Shown: one piece after another, positions 21,739 to 33,552 of the stretch
How positions within the stretch are numbered: position 1 is the stretch's first letter
How the letters are laid out: every line of letters begins with the position of its first letter
Assembly: GCA_946122785.1 (NCBI GenBank)
Contig: CAMGYJ010000006.1
Span: forward strand, 70,495,676 to 70,559,675
DNA: 64,000 bases
From: Linum tenue
Lineage: Eukaryota > Streptophyta > Magnoliopsida > Malpighiales > Linaceae
Direction of reading: 5' to 3'
Made by a program: the position numbers and the translations under genes
The notes under the pieces: generated by a model
The model's database searches: none
Seen by the model: the letters and a program-made list of their open reading frames with translations, nothing else
Told to the model about the DNA's origin: nothing

Positions 21739-23345
21739 CAGAGGGTTGTGATGAGCTAGTGAGGGGAGTCCTGTCCAAGTGAAGTGAACCCGATCGAATA
21801 ATTTGGCGGCAAAATATCCAGCCAGCCAAATATTCCAGTTATGTTCAGAGGAAATGCCGACAAACTCTCAGCCAGTAACCTGCAGGTCGTGTCATTATCT
21901 TCATATATTGCACACAAATAATTCTCTTCGAGCTTCACAGAAATAATTCTAGGCCTGTTATTATATACGGAGAAAATTCCAAACAATTGTGCTTAATCTC
22001 AATCTTAATAATAGTACGCTGGAATTGGTACAGCGAACATATCTATCTTACTAGTACGGCGTCGACGTTAATTAATTATCCTTTTTAATCATCCATTTGC
22101 TTATCTCAAACGATAATAACGGAAAAAGTATTGTTTTGTCGTGTTGTGCTTATTATATTTATACCCTTCCCAGCCCAAATTGTTGACGAGAAATATTGAA
22201 TACTTTCTCGAGAACCCTTCCTTCTACTTGTTTGGCTTTACGGGGAATCTCATGATCTTTCCCTGTTAGAACGTAATTGTCACGCCGGTTATGTTAGGAA
22301 ATTGATTGGGTTATAACGGATCTGAAAATCGACAATGCAAGAAAGTAAAGAACATATAGATCGATTTATTTGGTTTATTAATACAATATGAGTTAGCTAA
22401 TTCCCGTGATTTTCAGTCGACGGCTGATAATATGATTCAAGTCATATCAATAGGCAAAAACAAAGCAGACGGAGGGAGTGAATTCCATCATTCTCCTTAT
22501 TATAATCACTCGTAGGATTAGTCAAATAATCTCCAGAAGCTACTTCAACCAAAATCTGAAGCAACGACTTGATTTTTGTATTATGAATTATGATACAAAG
22601 AAGGAAAAGGAGAAAAAGAAGATGATCGAGGATTTCTGGCGGCACCACGATTTTATGTTGTGAAATTGGCATTTTTCTTTTCAGGGTTCCAACGTTCCTA
22701 TAAATTACGAAGCTTCCAGAAAATTTGAAGCCACAGTTAATAACATGGGTATTGAGGAAAAATTGATAATATAAAAATAAGATGAGGTATATGACTCATT
22801 TAACATCATGTATTTATTTTCCTTTCTCAAATCTCACCTCGTGATTAGTATTTTGTAAATTTATAGAACTCTCGAATTTGGTACCTCTAAATTTTTTCAA
22901 CAAAGATAAGTGTCTCCTCAAATCAGATTCACGATAATTTTATTAATAAACATGTTTAGAGTGATTCAACAGATCATAATGAATGGGTGGATCTTAGTAG
23001 ATTTGGTTGCTTTGCTGTAGATGAAATGTACAATAAAATGAACTATATTGAAGTACGTACTTAATTATACAAGTCCAATAATCCATGTTTCCAGTAAAGG
23101 CAAGCACGTGGGAGGTTCGTGAATGATCCTTTGCCATCTAAGGATTTAATTTGTTTGAAAATTGTTATTCTGCAAGGTTGTCAATCCCCGTTTTACTTTT
23201 CACTTCACATGATATGAAGTGAAGGATCAATCGGTTGAATCCTAGTCCATTTGAGGTTAGCCCAATCAATGTGGTTTTATCACTTCAGTCCGTGCAAGTT
23301 TTGTTTGAGGTTTGCATCTATCCACAACTACCTCATCCTAGACCA
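21739..23345. other. Intergenic DNA, nothing recognised
   Basis: AT-rich sequence with no gene, RNA or well-defined repeat that I can support. Confidence 0.5.
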
Positions 23346-23349
23346 AGTT

Positions 23350-24836
23350 TAACATAGAACGACGTTGTCGTATAGTGGTAATCAATGTCGTATTTTACCC
23401 GAGTCCCGGTACCCTAGACTATTTCTCACCTACTTGCTAATTAGTTAATCGGTTTTTGAGGTTTTGGGTAGATGATATGAGGAAACTCTAGTCTAAGGAT
23501 TGATCAAAGCTAAAAGCATGTATTTCAGTGACTAATCCTCCCCCTAGCTTAGGGTCATTATGCATATATAGATATCTAGGGTCATCGAATGTGGTGAGTG
23601 AGCTCTTTTCCGTGGGCCTTCATCATTATCCACACGCCTCCGAGTACGCCGCCCCTAAACCCATGTTCCAGTCACCTCGATCTAGGCTATCATATCTGGG
23701 ACATTAAGTATATGGCTCATTTCAATGCACACTATCCATCGTCCACAACGAGGTTTCATCACGGGTTTCACCTAGGAAAGCCACCTATAGCAGGGGTACG
23801 GTCGCATCGACCACTATAGGCCCCCATTCACACATCTAACCTAAACTCGCCAAATGGCGCATACCCGTCTAACCCTAGAACTCCGTACCCAACGCGGTAG
23901 TATAAAGCAGGCTAAGAGGGAAGATTGTGGTCAGTTGCCTTAGCATCATCATTTAGGAAAGAGTGGCATTAAAATTAACTAGGCAAACACATTCATTCAT
24001 TCATTCAAACCCTAAAACATCTATACACAAAGTAAACCTTAAAACTAGGGTTTGAGGTTTAGAACCCCTAGTACCTTAGAGGACTACTCCATAAAGGTGG
24101 GAAGAAGATACATGGAAATAGAATAAGACTTGAAGTTGGGGAAGATCCTCCTTGATCCTAGCTCCTCCTTCTTCTCCTTCCTTCAACTTCTCTCTCTGCT
24201 CTCTATAGAACCATAAAATTTCTATAAAAAACAGCTTTCTTAAAATGGGGAAAGGGATCTTCTATTTATAGGCATTTTGGACTCGGGGAAGTTCGCGGCC
24301 TGAGGATGTGAGATCGCAGGTGGGATCTTTTGAGGATAGGCCGCGATCTCAAGACGACGTCGTCATGGTCTTCTGAAGGGGGGAAGATAGCGGGCTGACT
24401 TCACGGTCGTGATCTGTGAGTCGCGACTGTGATATTTCTCGAGGGAAAGATAAGTGTTGGTCGTGATGCGACTGGGGAAAATCTCTGTTTCTTGAAGGCT
24501 CCCTCCATGCGAAGTTTGCGCCCTAAGCCTCCAAGACCGCGGTCGCGATCCTTAACTTTCGGACCGCGATTTTCAGCTGGCCTTCGCGGCTTGTGAACCC
24601 GACCGTGATCTTTGGCTTCTAGGCCACGATCTTCAATTCCTGCCCCTTCTCTACACTTGCGACCTTGTTTTGTACCTAATTCGCACATATCGACTCATAC
24701 ACCCTAAAATCACATCGAAATCAAATAGGAACGCAATAGGGATGTAATTGACGATGTTCAAGCATTTAAAAACATGAATTGACACAAAACACACCTAAAT
24801 ATGTAGGGTAAATAGCACCAAGTTTGGTGTTATCAG
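23350..24836 (-). mobile_element. Probable solo gypsy LTR
   Basis: The right end, read on the minus strand, starts TGATAACACCAAACTTGG and continues with TGCTATTTACCCTACA, which is how many plant gypsy LTRs begin. The left part holds ACGACGTTGTCGTAT and a TTACCCGAGTCCCGGTACC block also familiar from such LTRs. No primer-binding site, polypurine tract or coding region flanks it, so it looks like a solo LTR. The left boundary is approximate because I could not find a clear target duplication. Its 24290-24660 part contains reiterated CCGCGATC words. Confidence 0.45.
24290..24660. repeat. Reiterated CCGCGATCT-type half-sites
   Basis: Words such as GCCGCGATCTC, GACCGCGATTTTC, GACCGTGATCTTT, GGCCACGATCTTC and GGTCGCGATCC recur in both orientations about every 25-45 bases within the probable solo LTR. 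The arrangement resembles the GCACGGCCGTGC modules in the gypsy LTRs at 40-50 kb, though the motif differs. Confidence 0.55.
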
Positions 24837-25169
24837 TTTTATTTATATTTTTTTATAAGAATAAGATATATGGATTTTTATAGTTAAGTGTTGCTGAAAG
24901 GATTTGAACATGAAAGATGGAGGGATGAGGGAAGAATTGAGTTTGGTTGGATCTGATCACTGGTTTGGATCTGAATCGTGCAGACCCCAGGCAGAGGAAA
25001 ATGGAGTCGACCAGAATTGGTCACAGGTTTGGAAGGGTTGGTTTATGGGTTGGGTTGGGGTAACTGAGGTGGTTGGTTGATTGACTTGGCAGGTTAGGTT
25101 TGGTGATGTGGCGGGTTAAAATTGGGTGCGTCAGCATCAGCAGTTCTGTTAGCCACATCGGTAATTGAA

Positions 25170-25325
25170 TGATGGTGTTAACGGAGATTAACAGAGACTA
25201 ACGGAGAGTAACTGAAATTGGACTATTTTACTAATTCGAGTGACCAATATTGAAATTAAATATTTTGAGTGACTAAATATGAGATTTTTTAGTAAACTCA
25301 ATGACCAAACTTGCAATTTACGGAT
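25170..25325. repeat. Dispersed repeat, copy 1
   Basis: AACGGAGA..AACAGAGACTAACGGAGAGT followed by GACTATTTTACTAATTCGAG, a GAGTGACTAAATAT stretch and CCAAACTTGCAATTTA matches, with divergence, a second copy at about 60405-60555 in the same orientation. The family is unknown. Both copies follow T/G-rich ACGT-containing DNA. Confidence 0.55.
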
Positions 25326-25329
25326 AATT

Positions 25330-27060
25330 TTCTTTTGGTCAAACAAATATCAAGATCTAAACCTATAAGTGCCTCATTAACAGTGATTAATGGCCTAATT
25401 AGTTTTTTTTTTTTAAATGGCGCACACCATCCAGGTTGAGGCGTCAGCTTCACTGTTTGAGGGAACACGATTTGATGGCCTCGATAATCAAGATCTAGAA
25501 AATTACTAATCCTCGCAATTAGAATCAGTAATACACAATTGCACCAAACAAAAGAATCACTAACACGCTTTGTGGGAAGCAAGAAAAGGTGGGATGGGTG
25601 GGACAATGAATAATTGACCACTTGTATACTATACTATTTAAGGATAAAAGAGCTAGTTGATGGATTTCATAATTACACACCTTTTCAAAGGCATCTAGCA
25701 TCTTTAGGCAAATCTAGCTATCCCATCCTCTAAAACTTATATTTGGTTTTTATTTTGTTTAGGATTTTACGGTATGTTACTATGTTTCCAATAAGGTATT
25801 TAATGGTGCTTGTGAAACCGTATAAGGGAGATTGAACCAGTGCAGTACATGTCTTCATTACACAATTTAACCAATATGAATAAAACCCGATCCAATACCA
25901 ATATACCATTTCACAAGCATTTGGTATGAAACATAATTAATCTTTTGGAATTAGCTAAAACAGCTAAAATAACGTATGATTCTAGCTAGTAGTATCTAAC
26001 AAAGATTATTATGTACTAAAAGTGGGAGAGGGATATTAGGAAACCAACTTGCTAGGCAATAAGAAATGAATATGGAACCCTATAATTGGGGGCATGACCC
26101 TCAAACATGTTTATTAAAAGCATAAACCTTTCTATTAAGTATAGATTATAAGTTAATTAAGCTGCCACTCTAGAGACCCAACTTAATTAATAGAAAATTC
26201 CTTTTGATTTCATAGCTGGACATTTCCTACTCCCCTTTTGTCTACCTCACTAGGTAATAGCTAGTAGTTAGTAGAACCCTTAGATAGTTAGATCTAGGAT
26301 CATCAGATGTGGTTTCATTCATATAAAGTATTAAGGTTCGTCAACGATTCAGTCAACGCAAATATTGAATCGGTTTCAAACGAATATAATTCGACTCAAG
26401 TTTATTCTCATTCGTTTTAACGAGATAATCAAATAATGAGATAATCTAATTTATTTGATTATCTAATTTTCCCTTCATATATAAATGGTCTAATAAGTGG
26501 TGGAGCTATGTGCAGGAGGGGTTATAACACCCTTAACATTTTATCTAAGTTTTTTTTGCCTAAGAAATGTCAAGAGAATATAACATTAGAAAAGAAATAA
26601 CACATCCTTACACCCTCCAAAACAAAAGCTTGCACACTAACCAGACTACAAATGACTATATCTTGAAAAAAAGGAAATCAATAGAGCTTCACGTATGCCT
26701 CTACGGGAAGTCTAGAATGTGGCTAGACGAACCGCCCTAAAGACTAAAGAACCTACTACTACTACTACCAACGAACCAAAGATTGCAGCCAAATTGGCAT
26801 CGTTGACGGCAAGAAGTGTTGCACGGAAGAGACGGAAAATGCACGAAGGATGGAAACCTGACATCAAGCTAACATGCTCGTTTGAGTCACTAAGAGCCAA
26901 ACATGACGAGCATTTAGAAAGTGGTAGGATGAGAATTTGTAATCCCCCTCCTCCAACATTAAATTCAAACTAAAAAAATTATTAGAGTATATTATTTTCA
27001 ATCCCTACTCACTATAAACCCTGAACTCACCACCGAATCTAATATGAATCGATTTGATTT
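25330..27060. other. Intergenic DNA with an orphan transposon end
   Basis: No gene is supported. At about 26499 the words GTGGTGGAGCTATGTGCAGG look like one terminus of the CAGTGGCGGAG hAT-like family, but no partner end is found nearby. The open stretch at 26719-26973 (84 aa) is basic and threonine-rich and resembles nothing I know. Confidence 0.4.
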
Positions 27061-27066
27061 CATACC

Positions 27067-27510
27067 ACATTTTCTTTTGGAAGTTGCGATTGTTAGTGTT
27101 GTATTTGTTAAATATATGCATTGTCCACAATACAACGTTTGGAAGTGTCAAGGTGCAAAACAATGCATGTATTGTTTTGTGTGGGTCCCACCAACAATCA
27201 ACAAAAATGAGAGATTGTACAATCTCAACTAAAAGTTGTGATTGTTGTGATTGTGGGTTTAATAATTGAGCACCTTTACTTTTTCCAATTATGTCCATAG
27301 TTCTTTTTGTTTTATATTAAAAGTGGAGGACAAATATGACATTTCCTTATAAAGTAACTTTATAACAATCAATTCATAAATTATAATCTCAACAACCAAA
27401 CAATGTAATTTCAAAATGCATCTATTGTATCAATGCATGCATTTATATCATAGTGATTCATAACAATACAACGATTTAACATACGCAACTTCCAAACGAC
27501 CCTAACTTAT
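27067..27510. mobile_element. Possible Harbinger-like MITE
   Basis: The left part reads TTTTGGAAGTTGCGATTG..GTTGTATT and the reversed right part reads GGGTCGTTTGGAAGTTGCG..CGTTGTATT, an inverted repeat of about 35 bp with gaps. GGGTCGTTTGG resembles the GGGC.GTTTGG ends of PIF/Harbinger elements. The left terminus is worn and I could not confirm a TAA/TTA duplication. Confidence 0.4.
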
Positions 27511-27649
27511 GTAGCATTCCAAACCCTCTCTTGGAATTAGACACATTACTCGACCACTTCTTCATTAGCTAATTTGGGCTCAAGATAGATGGTTATGCAC
27601 CCATCAATAATCAAATTCGGACCCTTCATTTAGAAAATCCAGATCTAAA

Positions 27650-28345
27650 AAAGGAGAATTAAAGACCATTTTTATTTTCTCTAGTTTTCTTAATCGGCTC
27701 ATATCTTTTTCGTTTTAACTCGGATTTTAATTTTTTTTGCACAGATGGAACGAGTTCATCGTGCTCTACAAAATGAGATCAAATTTCAATATTTTTTGAG
27801 AATTTTTTTTTTTTGACCTCTCGCTACCAACTGCATACCATATGGTATTTTCTTCGTTTTTGAAAACGTTTGCAGAGAAGGGACGAGTTCATCATGATCT
27901 ATTGGATCTAAAAATTTCTGGGTGAACAAATTTCATGACCAAAAAATACCACACAATACCATACAATACCACCCTGGTACGGGGTGGTATCTTGTGGTAC
28001 ACATTGATAAAAGTCGTAAATGACAATTAATATACTTCTACTATCAAGTATTCAACCATCCTACAGTCTTGGTTTGTTCATACCACCATGGTACGCTTTT
28101 CAAACCATAGGTATGCTCTTATTTCAATACTAGTCAATACCATATGGTATAGACTGGTAAAAACTTGCTCAATTTTTTTTGTTCGAAAAATATATCAAAG
28201 TGGATATAATTTTGAAGAGCACAATTAATCTGATCTAACTGTGCAAAAAAATTAAATTTCGACCTTAAATGAGTGGGAAATCGTCCGTCAAAGATTAAGG
28301 AGAGAAAAATTAAAGGCTTTCCAGGTGAGAGGGGATGCTGATGTC
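27650..28345. repeat. Long divergent inverted-repeat element
   Basis: The left arm (about 27655-27770: TTTTATTTTCTCTAG, TCGGATTTTAATTTTTTTTG, GCACAGATGG) and the reversed right arm (about 28345-28215: TTTAATTTTTCTCTCC, TCGAAATTTAATTTTTTTGC, GCACAGTTAG) align over about 110 bp with many differences. The centre (27930-28150) has repeated ATACCA/TGGTAT words around GGTACGGGGTGG. It is probably an old MITE. Ends and target duplication are unresolved. Confidence 0.45.
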
Positions 28346-28911
28346 ATGCTGATGTGGACTGATTACTCATGATTACTTACCATAAGGTTACTGACCTGAT
28401 CCGTTCCCGCTAAGTTGGCCTTTCACAACTCAAAAACAAACATTTCTCATATATGTATTGTTTTTCCATTTTTGTTTTCATAATCATTATCTTTCTTCTC
28501 GTAGCATCGAATCCTATTTCCCATATTGTTTATTCATATCTAATCTTTTGTACCTTCACATTATTTAAATTATTTAATGTAATTGCCAAATCTTTTTCCC
28601 ACCTTTTATTATATTCCCATACATCTAATTAAGGGAAAGCCACCAAACAATAAAATAGAAAAAAATATATAAATACATAAAAATTATTTTTAAAAACCCA
28701 CCACCATTTCCCTTCTCATCACACCATCCCATCATTTCCTTTTCCCCTCTTCTGACTTCCGTCCATGGCCGCCATCCCCATTTCTTCACCTCCTCTCTTC
28801 GCTTCCTTCTCCTTCTAACCCCCCAACCACCAATCCGCCGCCGCAGCTGCCACCGCGGCAGCGATCAATAAATTCAACCCCCTTTCCTCTCCGTCATACC
28901 ACCGGCGCAAG

Positions 28912-30142
28912 ATGAAAATCCAGTGCGACGTCTGCAACAAGGAGGAAGCGGCGGTGTTCTGCACCGCCGACGAGGCGGCGCTATGCGACGGGTGCGATCG
29001 CCGCGTCCACCACGCAAACAAGCTCGCCTCCAAGCACCTCCGTTTCTCCCTCCACGTTCCTTCTTCCCCGAAATCCTTCCCTCTCTGCGACGTCTGCCAG
29101 GTGTTCGTCGATTTTCCGCTGTGAAAAAGAAAAGAAAAACACTCTTTTCCTTGTTATTAGAGTGAAAAGTATACTGATTTCGATTTGGGTTTTCTCGATC
29201 TTTGCAGGATAAACGGGGGTTCCTGTTCTGCCAGCAGGACAGGGCGATCTTGTGTCAGGATTGCGACGTCCCAATCCACACGGCCAACGAGTTCACAAAG
29301 CAGCACAGCCGGTTTCTCCTCACCGGAGTGAAGCTCTCCGCCACTTCCGCTCTCTACACCTCCCCTGCCTCCTCCGACACCGTAGATCTCGTCCCCTGCA
29401 CTAAGACTACCGCGACTAAGCCTCACCCTCCGCCTACTGTGCCGCCACAGCCTGCGAAAAAGCCAGTGTCACTGTCGACCAACCCTGGTCCTAATTCAAT
29501 CGCCAAGACCTTATATTCTTCGAGCAACAACTTACCCATCAAAGTCGGGGGTAACAGTTCTAACAACAATAACAACAACAATAGCTGGAGTAATAATATG
29601 TTGGTGGCAGGGGAAGGGTTTGGTGCACCGGCTACGAGCAGTATTTCAGAGTATTTGATCGAGATGCTCCCTGGTTGGCACGTTGAGGATTTTCTCGAGA
29701 ACCCATCAACCCCTTTTGGTTTCTGCAAGGTTCGAATGATAAAAGTTCGCAACTTTTTGCTGATCTGTCACAGATATTTTGTGGGTTTTGTTTGTACTCA
29801 ATCGGGTTTGTTTTGTTCTATTGTTGTGTTCAGCCTGGTGATCATGAAGCTCTACCTCCTTTTACCGCCGGCAGCGATCTGATGAGCTCCTTCTCATCTG
29901 AAAGCTCGGGGATTTGGGTTCCGCAGGCGCCACCAACTCCTCATCAATACCCATCTCTTCAAAATCAGGAGCATTATCAGCAATTCGGGATGCAGAATGG
30001 GTACTTCAACAAGGAATCAAAGGATCATAATCAGGCAGGGAACGGCAAAGCAAACAGAAGCTGGACTATGGAAGATGTATTCACTGTTCCTCAGATCAGC
30101 CCACAGTCCACCGGTTCCAAGAGATCAAGACCCTTATGGTAG
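28912..30142 (+). CDS. BBX21: Double B-box zinc-finger factor, BBX21/STH2-like
   Basis: This is a light-signalling transcription regulator. BBX21 in Arabidopsis works with HY5 and is degraded through COP1 to promote photomorphogenesis. Three exons (28912-29100, 29208-29729, 29834-30142) give 339 aa. B-box 1 has ligands C5, C8, C17, D20, C25, C28, H33, H42. B-box 2 spans about residues 59-96, split from box 1 by the first intron after CDVCQ. There is no CCT domain. After box 2 come FLLTGVKLSATSA, an asparagine run, ISEYLIEMLPGWHVEDFLE, GIWVPQAP and a C-terminal FTVPQIS...KRSRPLW, all landmarks of BBX20/21/22. The start MKIQCDVC is the family's usual start. BBX20 or BBX22 are the alternatives. 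The C-terminal pattern favours BBX21. Confidence 0.93.
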
Positions 30143-32584
30143 TAGAGAACTGCAAACAAAACTTCAGCAGCAAGCTTTCCGCTTTTGTAGTGGTTTCTTT
30201 TTCGTTTGATCATTTCGGGTTTTCAAAACTCAAAAGTATGAGTGGGTGCCTTTTTCTCGAGTCTTGTTGTTCTTTTGGGTCATTTTTGTTCTTTCTTTCT
30301 CTTTTTCTTGTTGAGGTGCAGGGCTTTCATTTTAAGATCGATCATTTGGTGTTGTTGTAGCAGTGAAGTAGTACAGTTAGTTGCATAAAAGATCTGTAAA
30401 TACATGGGGATGGAGGCGGAGACCTTTTGTTGTTACCTTTCTATTACAGCAACCAATATGTTGGGGTGGAGAATCCCAGAATCTTTGGCTGAGATGAACT
30501 TCCACTAAACCCACTAAGCCAGGGGAACAAAAGAGGAGATGCAAGTTGTCCTAAGGGGTGTGTGTTTCGATCCAATTCAGAACAGACAGGTGATGGTTGT
30601 GGACAGTGAATACAATAAAGGTGAAGGTAATGAGAGAGACAGAGTGATGGGTGGTTTTGTTTGGTAGTGGAAGGGAGCACAACTTCCATGGTGGCAGAGT
30701 GGGCAAAGAAAGAAAGAAGAAAGCTATATATTAAGCGTTTTTGTTAAAGCTAGCCCAAGGTGGCAGAGTGGGCACTCCAAGGTCCCAAATCTATCAGTTG
30801 AGATCGAATTCATCCAAGTATGGGAGTTCTGCAGGCCTGTAGTTTGTTCCCATCTTTTGCTGGTTGTCATTTTTCAGTGATGAAGATATTGTAGTTTAGT
30901 GACGGGATGTTTCCTTAATCCTATGTTTCTTGAGGAAAAAAGTGGGTATGTTACTTTTGAGGAAAATATTTGAGGAGTGGAAAGTAAATCATTTTAGGTA
31001 CTATCAAATAGGAATGTGTAAATGGTTACATTTATCTAAATTAGGATAAATATGTTCTTATGGTTCATTTCTTCATCTCTTATCTCGAAACTCTTTTCAA
31101 TCTTGAATACACATTTTTTTACCTCTCAAATTATGAGTTGTTTGTAACTTGTTTTGTCACATTATTCTGGCAATGTTAAAAGCACCTAAACATCCTAAGA
31201 ATAAAGAAACTTCAATATTACAGCTTCGACAAAGCTTGTAAAGGAGATAATGAATTGTAAGCATATGTGGCTAGATCCCGAATCTTCATTAAGATTTAGT
31301 GAATTAAGATTTTCGAGTTAACAGCATTTAAGCCCTCATATTGACCCAAGAAAATAAAGCTAAAACACATCTTATCGGTCCAAGCCAATCCCCCACAAAT
31401 TGGTCCCCTCGTAGAAGAGGCGGACATTATTTTTCAAAACCCTAATATCTCTGTTCTTCGAGTCTAATTCTTCACTAATTTGAGCATCAAAATTTCAATA
31501 TCTAAAAACGTCAATATTTGCCTTGTTTTGCAAAGAGGACCACTTAGGTATCCGAAGAGAAACTGGAGAAGGTTGATTCAAAAATTATGGAGATTCGAAG
31601 CAAACCATAAATTAAAACCCGTGCCCTGATAGCAACCAACCCCACATCAATAGATACATTAACGAATCTATTGTTGTCAAAAGTGATCTAGGGTGAAATT
31701 CTATTCACATTTTCATTTGCTTTATTCATTGTTGATTATTGATTATTATGTGAAACATCAGTTAGTCTTAGTAATTCTAATTATTGAGTAAATTCTAACT
31801 ATAAATCTTATACAAGTTTCTTATATGTACCCTTAACTAAAAGAGAAACCACGAGGTTAAAGTTTACACAAGCCTATGCATGCTCCAATGAGGGAAAAAG
31901 TTGTTCTAATTATTTCATGTTCTTTTGCTCTCAAATTCAAGAATGGGATTTCAATTGAGTTGGACTAAGTTGTACTTGTGTGTCACATTATTATTAATTG
32001 GTGTGGTACTAGTTGCTCATTTATTTGGTAGAGATCGTGTTCTTGTTGTGGACATGGTGGTGGTTGGCACTTGCTGTGGGACCGCCCGACAATTGGCAAA
32101 CCATGGAAGAGGTCAAGAGGGTAATCATTTTTATCATTATGTTGGAATGATTGGATTTCTTTTTTGGTAACCATAATGATGATTATTGGTCAACCGGATG
32201 CCCTGTATTTGTTGCAAAGAATTTGATAAGTTCCCTTTCGTTTCATTTCATTTCATTTCATTTCATTTTCCCCTTTCTTTTCAGCAGATAATTAATTTCA
32301 ACGAACGCAAGGAATTCCCCTCTTCTAAGGTGGGAAACCATAATTAAATAGAACATTGGGGAGGAAAGTGTAGAAAATTGAAAAGGCCACAAGGCAACGT
32401 TTTGTGAAATTGATGTGCTTATAGTTCGTACAGTAGACTTCTATTAAAGGGATTCGAAACTAGCACCTCCAGATTCGAAACAAGATATGTTTCCTTTTAC
32501 AATGTTGATAGCTAAAGATGGTTTTATAAATATGAATTTTTAACATGTCATATACCATTGGATCTCTCTGAAACATAAATATCC
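30143..32584. other. BBX21-like 3' flank and intergenic DNA
   Basis: The first few hundred bases are probably 3' UTR. Further on a 16-bp word, GGTGGCAGAGTGGGCA, is repeated at about 30690 and 30759. A (TTTCA)n run of about five units lies at 32240-32270. One small open frame (about 31943-32167) starts MGFQLSWTKLYLCVTLLLIG with a hydrophobic segment, but I cannot assign it to any peptide family. Confidence 0.45.
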
Positions 32585-32592
32585 TACACATA

Positions 32593-32803
32593 CAATGGCA
32601 GAGGCAAAAATCTAAAAGAGGAGGGGGGGGGGGGCTAAAAATTCACGTTCAAGCGATTGGAACCCAAGAGGGGGCTAAAGGGCAAAAGGATTGCCACCTA
32701 CTCTATTATTCAAATTTGTTATAAACCTTACACGTAAATTTACACGATTTTAAGAATTGAGGTGTACTATAGCCCCTCCTGGCTATAACGTGCTCCGCCA
32801 CTG
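32593..32803. mobile_element. Short hAT-like MITE
   Basis: The left end is CAATGGCAGAGGCAAAAATC and the reversed right end is CAGTGGCGGAGCACG, with a run of 12-13 G residues near the left (32623-32635). The flanks TACACATA (32585-32592) and TACACGAT (32804-32811) share only five leading bases. The ends match the CAGTGGCGGAG family at 20337. It is 211 bp with no coding capacity. Confidence 0.5.
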
Positions 32804-33358
32804 TACACGATATGGAGATAACCCAATTCTTTCATTTAACTGAAAGTTGTTCTTTAACATCAACCCCATATTATAGTAAAATGGCTTCTCTAAAAAAAAA
32901 TTATATGTACGTAAATGGCTGTTGATGACTGTTTTTATAAGGCCAAACAAACAGCCCATATGTCTTGGGGGAGAAGTACCTGGAAAAGGCAAAGTTAGTA
33001 CTGGGCCAACGGCTGACAGTTAGCTATGCCTGCACTTTGATTCACCATCGAAGTAATACACGACCCCATGAAACAGGAGTGGACTTAGAGTTTTTGATGG
33101 GAAAATCAACAAGTGAAGTGGAAGTGATATGTCTCGACGTACAAACATTAATAAGGTGAAAGGATCTCTTCATCATTCCCAACCCAACTCATCAAACTTT
33201 TGGGACTTTCAGCTTTGTGGCCACCGGAAAGTGCCAACGACTGACTCACTGTGAGAGTGAGAGTCTCTTAAATGCATATATGTACTTACGTTTGCATGGC
33301 ATTCATTGATTCATGGTCATGTACATGTACCCCGTACCTGTACTACATATTGTGGTGA

Positions 33359-33385
33359 GTGGCGGAACCACGTTGGTGGTAGCAT
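33359..33385. repeat. Orphan CAGTGGCGGAG-family transposon end
   Basis: GTGGCGGAACCACGTTGGTG resembles the termini at 20337 and 32803 but has no inverted partner within a few kilobases. It is probably a remnant. Confidence 0.35.
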
Positions 33386-33552
33386 GAATTCTCAAAAGTA
33401 GACGAAATTCAACCCGACTATGGTGTTCATAAGTTGTTTCTTTGAGAATGTGCACACAAGGGACCCAGTTAGGAAATTGCGCGTTGAGCGTTTTGTGACG
33501 GATGTGTGAAAATAGCGGTGACAATTTTGTGAGCAGGATAGTGTACCCGAAT

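Noticed and set aside
29423..29752. Minus-strand leucine-rich frame over BBX21-like exon 2
   Set aside because: It is the reverse of the asparagine-coding run and has no independent support.
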